A DNA stretch of 55,165 nt from Alistipes sp. (GTDB lineage: Bacteria > Bacteroidota > Bacteroidia > Bacteroidales > Rikenellaceae), in contig JAGBCX010000044.1 of assembly GCA_017937805.1 (NCBI GenBank), positions 1 through 55,165 of the forward strand. Direction: 5' to 3'. Position numbers and translations under genes: made by a program. This document shows, piece after piece, positions 47,265 through 55,165 of this stretch (position 1 is its first letter; each line of letters begins with the position of its first letter). The notes beneath the pieces are model-generated. The model searched no databases, was not told the DNA's origin, and saw only the letters and a list, made by a program, of their open reading frames with translations.

Positions 47265-48500
47265 TTATTCAAAAGAGTGAATTACCACGCCCGAACGCAA
47301 TTTTGGCTCGAACCAAGTGGTCTTCGGAGGCATAATATTGCCTGTATCGGCGATGTCGATAAGCTGACGCATCGAAACGGGATAGAGAGCAAATGCAACC
47401 TTCATCTCGCCCGAATCAACTCTCTGCTGCAACTCGCCCAAACCACGAATACCGCCTACGAAATCAATTCGCTTAGAGGTGCGCAAATCCTTAATGCCGA
47501 GCAACTTATCGAGTACCAAATTCGACAAAATGGTAACATCAAGCACTCCGATAGGGTCTGCATCGTTGTAGCGACCCTCCTTTGCAGTGAGGCTGTACCA
47601 CTCGCCTCCGAGATACATCGAGAAGTTGTGCAGAGCGTTAGGATTATAAATCTCGCTACCCTGCTTCTCTACCACAAAATCCTCCTCCAAAGCGGCAAGG
47701 AACTCCCCTTCGCTGAGTCCGTTCAAATCCTTTACTACACGATTGTAGTCGATAATACGGAGGTGTGATTCAGGGAATGTAACCGCCAAGAAGTAGCAAT
47801 ACTCCTCCTCGCCCGTATGGTTCGGATTTTTACTCTTGCACTCTGCACCTACTCTCGCAGCCGCAGCGGTACGGTGGTGACCGTCAGCGACATACAATGC
47901 TGGAATTGTGCTAAAAACAGTGGTGATATGGTCGTTATACTCGGTCGGTACAACCCACAAAGTGTGACCAAAACCGTCTTCAGCCACAAAGTCATATTCC
48001 GGCTCCGATTTGATAACCGTCTTGACGATAGCATCAATATCTTCGTGGTCGGGATATGCGAAGAATACAGGCTCGATATTAGCCTTTTGGTTGCGAACGT
48101 GGTGCATACGGTCCTCCTCCTTGTCGGTGCGGGTAAGTTCGTGCTTTTTGATAGCGCCCGATAGATAGTCCTCAAAGTGACAGCACATTACCAATCCGTA
48201 TTGTGTGCGACCGTTCATCGTTTGAGCATAGATGTAGTAGTGTTCCTCGCCATCTTGTTGCAACCAGCCCTCGTTACGCCACTTTGCAAAATTCTCAACC
48301 GCCTTGTCGTAGACCTCCTGCGAATGCTCATCAGCGATAGGCTCGAAGTCGATTTCAGGCTTGATAATATGGAGCAGAGAGCGTTCCGTTGCCTCTGCCT
48401 TTGCCTCTGCGGAGTTCAGCACATCGTATGGGCGTGATGCAACCTCCTTTGCCAACTCCTTCGGTGGGCGAATACCCTTGAATGGTTTAATGCGTACCAT
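47265..48500 (-). CDS. DUF1015 family protein
   Basis: 411 residues. The N-terminus VRIKPFKGIRPPKELAKEVASRPYDVLN (in parts) and internal ALYVADGHHRTAAAARVG are typical of DUF1015, with a HHR motif that may be catalytic. In Bacteroidetes this gene commonly stands next to serA and serC, as here, three bases after the serA stop, suggesting a link to serine metabolism. Biochemical activity is unknown to me. Confidence 0.9.
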   Translation of the reverse strand: MVRIKPFKGIRPPKELAKEVASRPYDVLNSAEAKAEATERSLLHIIKPEIDFEPIADEHSQEVYDKAVENFAKWRNEGWLQQDGEEHYYIYAQTMNGRTQYGLVMCCHFEDYLSGAIKKHELTRTDKEEDRMHHVRNQKANIEPVFFAYPDHEDIDAIVKTVIKSEPEYDFVAEDGFGHTLWVVPTEYNDHITTVFSTIPALYVADGHHRTAAAARVGAECKSKNPNHTGEEEYCYFLAVTFPESHLRIIDYNRVVKDLNGLSEGEFLAALEEDFVVEKQGSEIYNPNALHNFSMYLGGEWYSLTAKEGRYNDADPIGVLDVTILSNLVLDKLLGIKDLRTSKRIDFVGGIRGLGELQQRVDSGEMKVAFALYPVSMRQLIDIADTGNIMPPKTTWFEPKLRSGVVIHSFE

Positions 48501-48503
48501 ATA

Positions 48504-49427
48504 CTATTTATTTACTTGGAAACGGGTGTTTCCGTTTACGAAATAATCTACAATCTGTCGTGCAGCAGCCAAACCTGCGTTGATATTAGCTTCGGCAGTC
48601 TCGGCTCCCATCTTCTTCGGAGTTCCGAAGTAGCGCTTACCGAACTTCTCAGCATACTCCGCAGCGGCATCAGGAGCAACATCGGTGATGTATTTCAAAT
48701 CTTCTCGTTCCTCCAAAGCCTTTGCCAAGCCTACCTCGTCAATAACCTCCTTGCGGGCAGTATTTACGAGTGTAGCACCCTTCGGCATCGACATTGCAAG
48801 GTCATAACCGATTGAGCCTTTGGTCTGTGGCGTTGCAGGGATATGCAACGAGAGAAAATCGGCACGGCGATACAACTCCTCCACCGAATCAACCTTCTCT
48901 ACCCCATCAGCCTCGAATACGGCAGCGTCAGAGATAAATGGATCGTAGGCGATAACATTCATGCCGAGAGCCTTGCCCTTGCGACCTACCAACTTGCCGA
49001 CATTTCCGTAGGCGTGAATTGCGAGTGTCTTGCCGATAAGTTCGTGACCTGTGCCCGGAGTGAGCTGGTTGCGCGACATATAGACCATAAAACAGAGCGC
49101 CAACTCCGCCACAGCATTCGAGTTCTGTCCTGGAGTGTTCATCACCACGATACCTCGCTTCTTCGCCTCCTCGCAATCGACATTGTCGAAGCCTGCACCG
49201 GCGCGAACAACGATTTTGAGGTTTTTGGCAGCCTCCATGACCTCCTTTGTAACCTTGTCGCTGCGAACGATAAGTGCATCAACATCGGCTACCGCAGCGA
49301 GCAAATCGCCTTTGTCCGCATATTTTTCGAGCAGTACGACCTCATACTCTGCCGCCTGCAAAATCTCTTTGATGCCATTTACAGCCTCTTTTGCAAATGG
49401 CTTTTCGGTTGCAATAAGAACTTTCAT
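48504..49427 (-). CDS. serA: D-3-phosphoglycerate dehydrogenase
   Basis: 307 residues from MKVLIATEKPFAKEAV. It oxidises 3-phosphoglycerate to 3-phosphohydroxypyruvate, the first step of serine synthesis. NAD-binding HAYGNVGKLVG has Ala at the first Gly, as I recall for Bacteroidetes enzymes; RAGAGFDNVD, MNTPGQNSNAVAEL and TARKEVIDEVGL carry substrate and catalytic residues. No C-terminal ACT domain, so no classic serine feedback site. The frame is open to an ATG at 49502, which would add 25 residues (MATIVPYTYEKKEEK...) and shorten the gap to serC to three bases; this alternative cannot be excluded. Confidence 0.9.
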   Translation of the reverse strand: MKVLIATEKPFAKEAVNGIKEILQAAEYEVVLLEKYADKGDLLAAVADVDALIVRSDKVTKEVMEAAKNLKIVVRAGAGFDNVDCEEAKKRGIVVMNTPGQNSNAVAELALCFMVYMSRNQLTPGTGHELIGKTLAIHAYGNVGKLVGRKGKALGMNVIAYDPFISDAAVFEADGVEKVDSVEELYRRADFLSLHIPATPQTKGSIGYDLAMSMPKGATLVNTARKEVIDEVGLAKALEEREDLKYITDVAPDAAAEYAEKFGKRYFGTPKKMGAETAEANINAGLAAARQIVDYFVNGNTRFQVNK

Positions 49428-49505
49428 ACCCTTAATCAATGATGTAAAGTGTATAATTTTTTCCTCTTTTTTCTCGTATGTATAAGGAACGATTGTAGCC
49501 ATAAA

Positions 49506-50579
49506 CTACTTGGTTTTAAGTTGCTCAAACTCCTGCATGCAAGCCACGAGAGCCTCTACCGACTCCTTTGGACAAGCGTTGTAGCACGATGCACGGAAGC
49601 CACCCACAAGGCGGTGTCCCTTGATGCCGACCATACCACGCTCCTTTGCAAACTCCAAGAACTCAGGTGCTAAATCCTCGTTGCCCTCGGTCATCACGAA
49701 GCAGATATTCATCAAAGAACGGTCCTCCTTCGCTACGGTTGGGCGGAACAATGAGTTGCGCTCAATTTCGTTGTAGAGCAACTCTGCCTTCTCGATATTG
49801 CGGCGATACATCTCCTCTACGCCACCGATAGACTTCAACCACTTCAAAGTTTCGTTCAATACGAAGATTGGGAATACCGGCGGAGTGTTGAACATCGAAT
49901 CGTTCTCCACATGGGTTTTAACATTCATCATTGTTGGCAATGGGCGCACAACCTTTTCGAGCATATCGTCACGAATAATCACGAATGTTACGCCTGCAGG
50001 AGCAAGATTCTTCTGCGCACCACCATAGATAAGGGCATACTTCGAAACATCGACAGGACGGCTCAAAATATCTGATGACATATCGGCAATGAGAGGTACA
50101 GGACAATCCATATCAACCTTGTACTCAGTGCCGTAGATAGTGTTATTAGCGCAAATATAGAGGTAGTCCAAGTCGCTCGGAATCTCAAATCCTTTCGGAA
50201 TGTAGGAGAAATTTTTATCTTCACTTGAATCAACAACCTCTACCTCGCCATAATATTTAGCCTCTTTGATAGCCTTCTTTGTCCAAACTCCTGTATTTAC
50301 ATATCCTGCCTTTTTCCCGAGGAAGTTTGCCGGAATATGGAAGAACTGCGTACTTGCACCACCGCCTACAAAGTAGATTTGATAGTTCTCCGGAATGTGG
50401 AGCAACTCGCGGAAGAGAGCCTTTGCCTCTGCCAATACCGCCTCGAACTCCTTGCTACGGTGCGAATACGAAAGTACCGAAATTCCTGTTCCGTTGAAGT
50501 CAAAAATTGCCTTTGCTGCATTTTCGAGGGCTACTTCCGGCAATACCGAAGGTCCTGCGCTGAAATTGTGCTTTTTCAT
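49506..50579 (-). CDS. serC: Phosphoserine aminotransferase
   Basis: 357 residues, PLP enzyme of fold type I. Second step of serine synthesis, and also used in pyridoxine synthesis. Phosphate-binding GGGASTQFF near 74-82, [12 protein letters not shown] and the PLP lysine in [12 protein letters not shown]. The N-terminus [11 protein letters not shown] is the family signature. First gene of the serC-serA-DUF1015 set. Confidence 0.96.
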   Translation of the reverse strand: MKKHNFSAGPSVLPEVALENAAKAIFDFNGTGISVLSYSHRSKEFEAVLAEAKALFRELLHIPENYQIYFVGGGASTQFFHIPANFLGKKAGYVNTGVWTKKAIKEAKYYGEVEVVDSSEDKNFSYIPKGFEIPSDLDYLYICANNTIYGTEYKVDMDCPVPLIADMSSDILSRPVDVSKYALIYGGAQKNLAPAGVTFVIIRDDMLEKVVRPLPTMMNVKTHVENDSMFNTPPVFPIFVLNETLKWLKSIGGVEEMYRRNIEKAELLYNEIERNSLFRPTVAKEDRSLMNICFVMTEGNEDLAPEFLEFAKERGMVGIKGHRLVGGFRASCYNACPKESVEALVACMQEFEQLKTK

Positions 50580-50633
50580 AGCTTTACTGTTTTTATAGTG
50601 AAAATAATCATTTACGATTTCATCTCTTGGGAG

Positions 50634-51623
50634 TTAATTCTCAATTCTCAATTTTGCATTTTGCATTCTGAATTTTGCATTCTGCATTTGATATCCCAAT
50701 AATAAATCACGCACTGCCATACGCTTTTTGCCCGCTACTTGCAACTCCTCGATGGCAACTACTCCATCGGCACACGCCACCTTGATATAGGTTTTGTTGT
50801 CGGTAAGTATCGTGCCAACCTCTGCCGAGTGTGATTGCCCCTCGAAACGAGCCTTGAAAATCTTTACCGATAGCTCCTCCTCGCCACGTTGCAATATGCT
50901 CCACGCAGCAGGATATGGCGACAATCCTCGCACGAAATTGACAATATCTTTGCCGTTTTTGCCCCAATCAACCTCGCACATATCTTTGAAAATCTTTGGT
51001 GCAGGGCGAAGATTGGTATCCTCTTGCGGCTGCTCTATCGGCTCTATATTGCCTGATGCAATCTTCTCCACGCTCTCCACCACAAGTTCTGCACCCATAG
51101 TCATCAAGCGGTCGTACAACTCGCCTACGCACTCCTTGTCGCCAATTGGCGTGCGTTGCTGACCGATTATCGCGCCTTTGTCAATCTCGTGGTTGAGGAG
51201 GAAGGTGGTGTTGCCACTCTCCTTGTCGCCATTGATAATAGCCCAATTTATAGGTGCTGCGCCGCGATATTCGGGGAGTAGTGATGCGTGTAAATTGAAT
51301 GTTCCGAAGCGTGGCATCGCCCAAACGACCTCGGGTAACATTCTGAATGCAATTACGATACCCAAATCGGGGTTTAGTTCGCGCATAGCCTCCAAAAACT
51401 CCTCGTCACGCAGCTTCTCGGGTTGCAAGATGGTTCGTATACCCGACTCTTTGGCGGCGCGTTTTACATCGCTCTCCTGCAATTTCATTCCGCGACCTGC
51501 AGGCTTATCGGGCATGGTGACCACACCCACAACATTGTAGCCACCCTCCACCAATGCCTTCAACGAAGGCACCGCGAACTCGGGCGTACCCATAAATATT
51601 ATGCGAATATCTTTTGCGTTCAT
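50634..51623 (-). CDS. fmt: Methionyl-tRNA formyltransferase with a repeat-derived tail
   Basis: 329 residues. Formylates initiator Met-tRNA using 10-formyltetrahydrofolate. N-terminal IIFMGTPEFAVPSLKAL, catalytic NLHASLLPEYRGAAPINWAI with HxSLLP and DKGAIIGQQ; a C-terminal OB-like domain ends near KRMAVRDLLLGYQ. The last 17 residues, read as two copies of MQNAK(F/L)R and IEN, come entirely from the seven-base repeat at 50636-50691, and so does part of the stop codon. They appear to replace the original terminus. Confidence 0.95.
   Translation of the reverse strand: MNAKDIRIIFMGTPEFAVPSLKALVEGGYNVVGVVTMPDKPAGRGMKLQESDVKRAAKESGIRTILQPEKLRDEEFLEAMRELNPDLGIVIAFRMLPEVVWAMPRFGTFNLHASLLPEYRGAAPINWAIINGDKESGNTTFLLNHEIDKGAIIGQQRTPIGDKECVGELYDRLMTMGAELVVESVEKIASGNIEPIEQPQEDTNLRPAPKIFKDMCEVDWGKNGKDIVNFVRGLSPYPAAWSILQRGEEELSVKIFKARFEGQSHSAEVGTILTDNKTYIKVACADGVVAIEELQVAGKKRMAVRDLLLGYQMQNAKFRMQNAKLRIEN
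50636..50691. repeat. Heptanucleotide repeat spanning the 3' end of fmt
   Basis: Eight units of seven: AATTCTC, AATTCTC, AATTTTG, CATTTTG, CATTCTG, AATTTTG, CATTCTG, CATTTGA. The AATTCTC flavour at one end gives way to CATTCTG. It encodes the C-terminus of Fmt. Confidence 0.9.
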
Positions 51624-51628
51624 CTCTC

Positions 51629-53176
51629 TTATTTGTTTGTTTTCGCCACCCTCTTGGCGCGACGAGCATTGCGTTTTTCGGCTTGTCGCTCCTCTCGCTC
51701 AGCGAGTTTTTGTTGCCACTTTTCGGGTAACTTAGCAATTAACTTTTCTCGATAGTGCTTGTAGCGACCAATATACCAATCGATATCGAGTAGTGCAGAG
51801 TCGTTATTCGCTTTGTGCGACAGATATATCGCCAAAGGCGTAAGGATAATGGCTGAAATCCACATTCCGAGCAGCGAACTCCAAGTACCCTCCTTGGCAT
51901 ACTTCTCGCCCGAGATGGATATGATGTAATAGATGACGAAGAATATCACCGAGATAACTATCGGCATACCCAAACCGCCCTTACGAATAATTGCGCCGAG
52001 AGGTGCTCCGATAAGGAAGAATATCAAAATCGAAATCGGCAGTGTCAGTTTGCGATGCCACTCGTTTTTACTACGATATAGCTGATTTAAAGCCTCTTTC
52101 GAGGTGCTTTCGTCAAAAGAGAACATGTTTCTGGAGTTACGAGCAGTGCGCAATGCATTTTCGTAGACCTTGTCTTTTAATCGAGTTTTCAGCTTCGGTA
52201 TGGAGTCGAGCAGGTCGGCTCTAAAACTCTTTTGTGACCTATCAATCTCCACCGAGTCGGGAGGAGCAACACCATCGGGATCCTGCGCAAATATCTGATC
52301 TCGCAATAGAGGGTTGTATGCTGTTGCCGTAAGGTTATTAACCAGCATATCGAGCGAATCGATACTGTGTTGCAAGTCACTTATATCCATCGTCTGGCTG
52401 TTGTTGCCGAACATATTTTCGTCACTGCGTTGAAAATCGAATCCCGACATCGGAATCTTACCATCTTGACGCTCGAACTTGTGGTGACGTAACGAACTCT
52501 TGGTGTACCAATGATGGTTACGGGTCTGTTCGTATGTCTCGCCATTGAATAACGTTACGAGCAGGTATCGTTTGTCGTCAGAAAGACGAATATAGCCCGA
52601 ATCGGCTATTGTTGTGGTCATATCGCCGCTGTGCGAACGATTGTCGTAGATGAGTACTCCCGTAAGCAACTTAGTCTTAGGGTCTTGCTTCTCTACACGA
52701 ATACTCATGTCGTCAATTCCGTTAAAGAAGAGTCCGTCTTGGAATTCGAGAGCCTCGTTTTGTTGCTTGATGTCGTAGAGCGTTGCAAACATCTTTTTGT
52801 TGGCCCATGGCACGAGGTCATTTACGATAAAGAACGAACCGAACGAGATTATGCCGATAACCCAAAACAGCGGCTTCATAATCTGCATCAACGACATGCC
52901 GGCCGACTTCATTGCCAGCAGTTCGTAGTTCTCACCGAGGTTTCCCATAGTCATAATCGTAGCGAGCAAGATAGCCAACGGCAAACCCATCGGAATCATG
53001 TTGATTGTCGCGTACATGATGAGTTCGAGAATAACCAATGGGTCCAAGCCCTTACCCACCAATTCATCGATATATCGCCATACGAAGTTCATCATCAGGA
53101 TAAAGATGATGATAAAGAAGGTCAGCACAAGCGGACCGAGATATGATTTGAGAACAAGTTGATGAATCTTCTTCAT
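51629..53176 (-). CDS. LptF/LptG family permease (YjgP/YjgQ)
   Basis: 515 residues. Six membrane segments in two groups of three (about 12-35, 55-80, 100-122 and 375-400, 405-425, 435-455) flank a large periplasmic beta-jellyroll region. Inner-membrane part of the LPS export bridge with LptB and LptC. The N-terminus IHQLVLKSYLGPLVLTFFI is usual. The family's F and G members cannot be told apart here. The charged C-terminal tail is long (KWQQKLAEREERQAEKRNARR, in parts). Downstream of the metal permease by six bases. Confidence 0.9.
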   Translation of the reverse strand: MKKIHQLVLKSYLGPLVLTFFIIIFILMMNFVWRYIDELVGKGLDPLVILELIMYATINMIPMGLPLAILLATIMTMGNLGENYELLAMKSAGMSLMQIMKPLFWVIGIISFGSFFIVNDLVPWANKKMFATLYDIKQQNEALEFQDGLFFNGIDDMSIRVEKQDPKTKLLTGVLIYDNRSHSGDMTTTIADSGYIRLSDDKRYLLVTLFNGETYEQTRNHHWYTKSSLRHHKFERQDGKIPMSGFDFQRSDENMFGNNSQTMDISDLQHSIDSLDMLVNNLTATAYNPLLRDQIFAQDPDGVAPPDSVEIDRSQKSFRADLLDSIPKLKTRLKDKVYENALRTARNSRNMFSFDESTSKEALNQLYRSKNEWHRKLTLPISILIFFLIGAPLGAIIRKGGLGMPIVISVIFFVIYYIISISGEKYAKEGTWSSLLGMWISAIILTPLAIYLSHKANNDSALLDIDWYIGRYKHYREKLIAKLPEKWQQKLAEREERQAEKRNARRAKRVAKTNK

Positions 53177-53182
53177 TATTTT

Positions 53183-54034
53183 TTAGGCTTTCGTAGCCCT
53201 CGCTTTTGTTCGTTTCAGTCGTTTAACCCACAAAGATAACAATTTTATTGTTAAAAACGCCAAAGTGAGCATGAAAATTATCGCCGGACCCGATGGCACT
53301 TCGGCGTGATAACTCAACGCAATGCCCGTAACTCCGCCAATTACAGCCACTGCCACCGCAATCGGTATGATTTTTTTGTAATCTTTGGAGAGGATATTTG
53401 CCGTAACTACGGGCATTGTCAGGAGCGAAATCAGCAGCACAATACCCATTGTGCGTATCGAAAGCACGATTGTTATGGCGGTTACGACAGCCATCGTGTA
53501 GTGTATAAATTTCACGGGAACTCCCGAAGCTTCGGCAAAGTTGCGGTCGAAGGCTGCGAACATTATCGGGCGGTGCCACAATAACGCACCTGCAATCAGC
53601 ACGATGGAGAGTATTGCGAGCGCAATGATGTCGCTATTTGTTACCGTTAAAATGCTTCCGAAGAGGAAATTTGCCATATCGCCTGAGGTGTATCCGGGGC
53701 GCAAAGCGATAAAAAATGCACCGATAGCCATACCTATACCCCACACCATGCCTATTGCTGAGTCGGGGCGAATTTTCGAGCGAGAGTTACTCCACTCGAT
53801 GCCGAGTGCCGAGAGAACGGCAAAAATGGTCGCTCCGAAAATTGGATTTGCACCAAAGTAGAATGCGATGCCCAAACCGCCAAACGAAGCGTGAGTGATG
53901 CCACCGCAGAGAAAAACCATTCTTCGTGCTACGATATATGTACCTATAATTCCGCAAGTTATGCCCGACAACACGCAGGCGATAAGAGCGTTTGAGAGGT
54001 AGTTGTATTGGAGTATGTCTGTTATGAAATCCAT
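53183..54034 (-). CDS. Metal ABC transporter permease (ZnuB/MntB-like)
   Basis: 283 residues with about eight transmembrane segments of the ABC-3 family. TYIVARRMVFLCGGITHASFGGLG is typical, as is RTMGIVLLISLLTMPVVTANIL. Family members carry zinc, manganese or iron. It is alone here, while a binding protein and ATPase for the same kind of metal are at 38253-39874; since those lack a permease, this is the natural partner. The start at 54034 is preferred over 54058. Confidence 0.88.
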   Translation of the reverse strand: MDFITDILQYNYLSNALIACVLSGITCGIIGTYIVARRMVFLCGGITHASFGGLGIAFYFGANPIFGATIFAVLSALGIEWSNSRSKIRPDSAIGMVWGIGMAIGAFFIALRPGYTSGDMANFLFGSILTVTNSDIIALAILSIVLIAGALLWHRPIMFAAFDRNFAEASGVPVKFIHYTMAVVTAITIVLSIRTMGIVLLISLLTMPVVTANILSKDYKKIIPIAVAVAVIGGVTGIALSYHAEVPSGPAIIFMLTLAFLTIKLLSLWVKRLKRTKARATKA

Positions 54035-54071
54035 ATTTTTGCGTGTTTTTACACGCAAAAATACGAATTAA

Positions 54072-54113
54072 AATTGAGAATTGAGAATTGAGAATTGAGA
54101 ATTAAAAATTAAA
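54072..54113. repeat. Heptanucleotide repeat (AATTGAG)4(AATTAAA)2
   Basis: Four AATTGAG units followed by two AATTAAA units, immediately upstream of the promoter region for the leader RNA. Confidence 0.9.
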
Positions 54114-54121
54114 GGTACTTT

Positions 54122-54154
54122 TTTGCTACTTTTGGAAATAAGTTGCTATATTTG
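54122..54154 (+). promoter_or_regulatory. Promoter of the structured leader RNA
   Basis: TTTG at 54122-54125, 21 bases, TATATTTG at 54147-54154. A second TACTTTTG at 54127-54134 could serve as an alternative -7 box. Transcription should start near 54161. Confidence 0.6.
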
Positions 54155-54160
54155 CGTTAC

Positions 54161-54405
54161 AAAATAAAATTTTATTGCCTATGGAAAATTAGTGTATTTA
54201 GTACGCACATTTTAGACATATTGGAAAAGCATTAACTTTTATTCTGGCTGTTGAAACTTCGACAATTTCAAAAGTGGCACGAGAAGTGAAGTTGGTGCTC
54301 ACGCATTTTAGCGTGGGCTTCACTTTGATATTTGTGCCACAGGTAGTCGAAGACCTCAACAGCAGATAGAAGGAGTTTAGTCCTCGCTTTTTTATGTGCG
54401 CACAT
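54161..54405 (+). ncRNA. Deeply paired leader or small RNA of unknown class
   Basis: A nested long hairpin: GCTGTTGA (54247-54254)/TCAACAGC (54356-54363); CTTCGAC (54257-54263)/GTCGAAG (54346-54352); GTGGCAC (54274-54280)/GTGCCAC (54334-54340); AAGTGAAG (54284-54291)/CTTCACTT (54318-54325); tip GCTCACGC/GCGTGGGC. CGCACAT (54204-54210) can pair with ATGTGCG (54394-54400), which is also half of a palindrome. A short stem AGGA/TCCT before TTTTTT (54387-54393) may terminate it. It lies between a good promoter and the lipocalin-like gene. No Rfam family recognised. Confidence 0.65.
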
Positions 54406-54491
54406 AACTCGAATAAGAAAAGGACAACGGAGTAGCCGAAAAGCCGTAAAATGAGTAGGAGATAATAAATTGCAAAAAGAACTTAAATATT

Positions 54492-54842
54492 ATGAAAACA
54501 TTAAAGACAATTATTGCTTGTTTAATCATGGCTCTTTCATGCGCAACATTTGTTGGTTGTGACAAAGAGAAGGACAGTGACAGTAATGGTGGCTCAAATT
54601 CGATAGTAGGTACATGGCGTTATTCTGGCGGAGATGGAGAAGAGATATATGTTTTTAAGTCCAATGGTACATATGAAAATCGTTACACTCCAAGAGCTTA
54701 TGAAACATATGTTTATTATGGAACTTACCAATATCAGCCACCTTACTTAACCTTCCACGAAGATGGAGATTCTTGGGTCGTCAGTGTGTCTATAAATGGC
54801 AATACGATGACAATGGACGGTGACGTATACTATCGTCAATAA
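54492..54842 (+). CDS. Small lipocalin-like lipoprotein
   Basis: 116 residues. Signal peptide with a lipobox ending in Cys23 (FVGCDKEKD), followed by an acidic/Ser/Asn linker as in surface-exposed Bacteroidetes lipoproteins. The mature part has SIVGTWRYSG, IYVFKSNGTYENRY, YGTYQY and GNTMTMDGDVYY, the strand signature of lipocalin-like small lipoproteins. It probably binds a small ligand; none can be named. It follows a structured leader of about 330 bases, which is unusual for such a short gene. Confidence 0.83.
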   Translation: MKTLKTIIACLIMALSCATFVGCDKEKDSDSNGGSNSIVGTWRYSGGDGEEIYVFKSNGTYENRYTPRAYETYVYYGTYQYQPPYLTFHEDGDSWVVSVSINGNTMTMDGDVYYRQ

Positions 54843-54862
54843 ATATAACTACACACGAGTAT

Positions 54863-54897
54863 CCTCCACAGAATTTATTTCTGTGGAGGGCTTGTTT
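54863..54897 (+). terminator. Terminator after the lipocalin-like gene
   Basis: CCTCCACAGAA (54863-54873), five-base loop, TTCTGTGGAGG (54879-54889), then GCTTGTTTT. Confidence 0.85.
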
Positions 54898-54908
54898 TGC
54901 TGATAAGA

Positions 54909-55000
54909 TTGTAAGGGCTATTAAGGGCAGTTAACGGTTATTAAGGGAACTAATGTGTCGGCACTTTAACAGCCTTTAACAACCTTTAGTAGTCTTTACC
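54909..55000. repeat. Decanucleotide repeats in facing orientation
   Basis: 54909-54945 shows a period of ten (TTAAGGGCAG, TTAACGGTTA, TTAAGGGAAC); 54963-54999 shows CTTTAACAGC, CTTTAACAAC, CTTTAGTAGT. The second block is roughly the complement of the first, so the two could fold on each other. Confidence 0.6.
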
Positions 55001-55017
55001 CCCCCCATGCCCACATA

Positions 55018-55165
55018 GGTATCGAAAACAATACCCATCACTCAAAAGAGGGAACTCCCCTTCCATGCACCCACAGGTATCGAAAACGATACCTATCGCA
55101 CGAGGGAGAAAAAGTCTTGTATCAACGCCTTGCCTTCCTCTACCCTCATCGGTATCGAAAACGAT
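55018..55165. repeat. Start of an inverted-repeat array GGTATCG-AAAA-CGATACC
   Basis: Three copies: 55018-55035 (one mismatch, CAATACC), 55076-55093 (perfect), 55151 to the window end (incomplete). Repeat-start spacings are 58 and 75 bases. Copies one and two share flanks (ATGC-CCACA before, ATC after). No cas genes or recombinase seen; the array continues outside the window. Confidence 0.6.

Noticed and set aside
55018-55165. CRISPR array
   Set aside because: Repeats are 18-base palindromes, only three in view, with spacers of different length and similar flanks, and no cas gene is present.

Overview
This window reads as an ordinary chromosomal stretch of a Bacteroidales bacterium, most likely from the Alistipes/Rikenellaceae side. 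The evidence is Bacteroidetes-type promoters (TTTG, about 19 bases, then TAnnTTTG), absence of Shine-Dalgarno signals, TonB-dependent receptors with a CarboxypepD-like N-terminal domain, a BtuG-like surface lipoprotein beside BtuB, and several protein families largely confined to Bacteroidetes. Species is inference; no database search was possible. No phage, transposase, integrase or CRISPR-Cas genes were seen.

Layout. 1-3.7 kb: an FMN riboswitch leading into a large TonB-dependent receptor. 3.7-11 kb (+): an acidic repeat protein, rsmI, a lipid A acyltransferase-like gene, two glycosyltransferases (one DPM1-like), an outer-membrane barrel, a purine permease and a membrane-anchored protein. 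11-15.3 kb (+): a cobalamin riboswitch driving two surface lipoproteins and BtuB, translationally coupled. 15.4 kb: tRNA-Met(CAT) with an odd duplicated 3' flank. 15.7-23.5 kb: metabolic and housekeeping genes on both strands (EamA transporter, tsaC, VOC protein, NUDIX, ferredoxin, PhnP-like hydrolase, SDR, DUF5009 membrane protein, OsmC, prs, engB). 23.5-35 kb: alpha-galactosidase, MazG-like protein, an envelope cluster (HU-like membrane protein, sigma-54 activator, LptE, small protein, SecG), then a long TPR protein with a partner barrel. 35-38 kb: rplM-rpsI-rpsB-tsf. 38-54 kb (mostly -): zinc ABC transporter znuC/znuA, an XRE regulator, HIT, rsh, recA, two small genes, an SGNH hydrolase, DUF1015-serA-serC, fmt, lptF/G and a metal permease separated from znuCA. 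54-55 kb (+): a highly structured leader RNA before a lipocalin-like lipoprotein, and the beginning of an inverted-repeat array.

Most unusual points. (1) A family of heptanucleotide tandem repeats at more than a dozen sites, in several sequence flavours but always 7 bases per unit, which supplies promoter -33 boxes, a start codon, stop codons and pieces of protein sequence, including the C-terminus of Fmt. (2) An FMN aptamer controlling a TonB-dependent receptor, which suggests outer-membrane flavin uptake. (3) An in-frame amber codon that removes the charged tail of ribosomal protein S2. (4) A conserved membrane protein whose only sensible start codon is ATA. (5) Three 13-base repeats spaced exactly 44 bases apart in an AT-rich 660-base gap. 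(6) A deeply paired RNA of about 230 nt near 54.2-54.4 kb and hairpin repeats (GGTATCG-aaaa-CGATACC) running off the window end.
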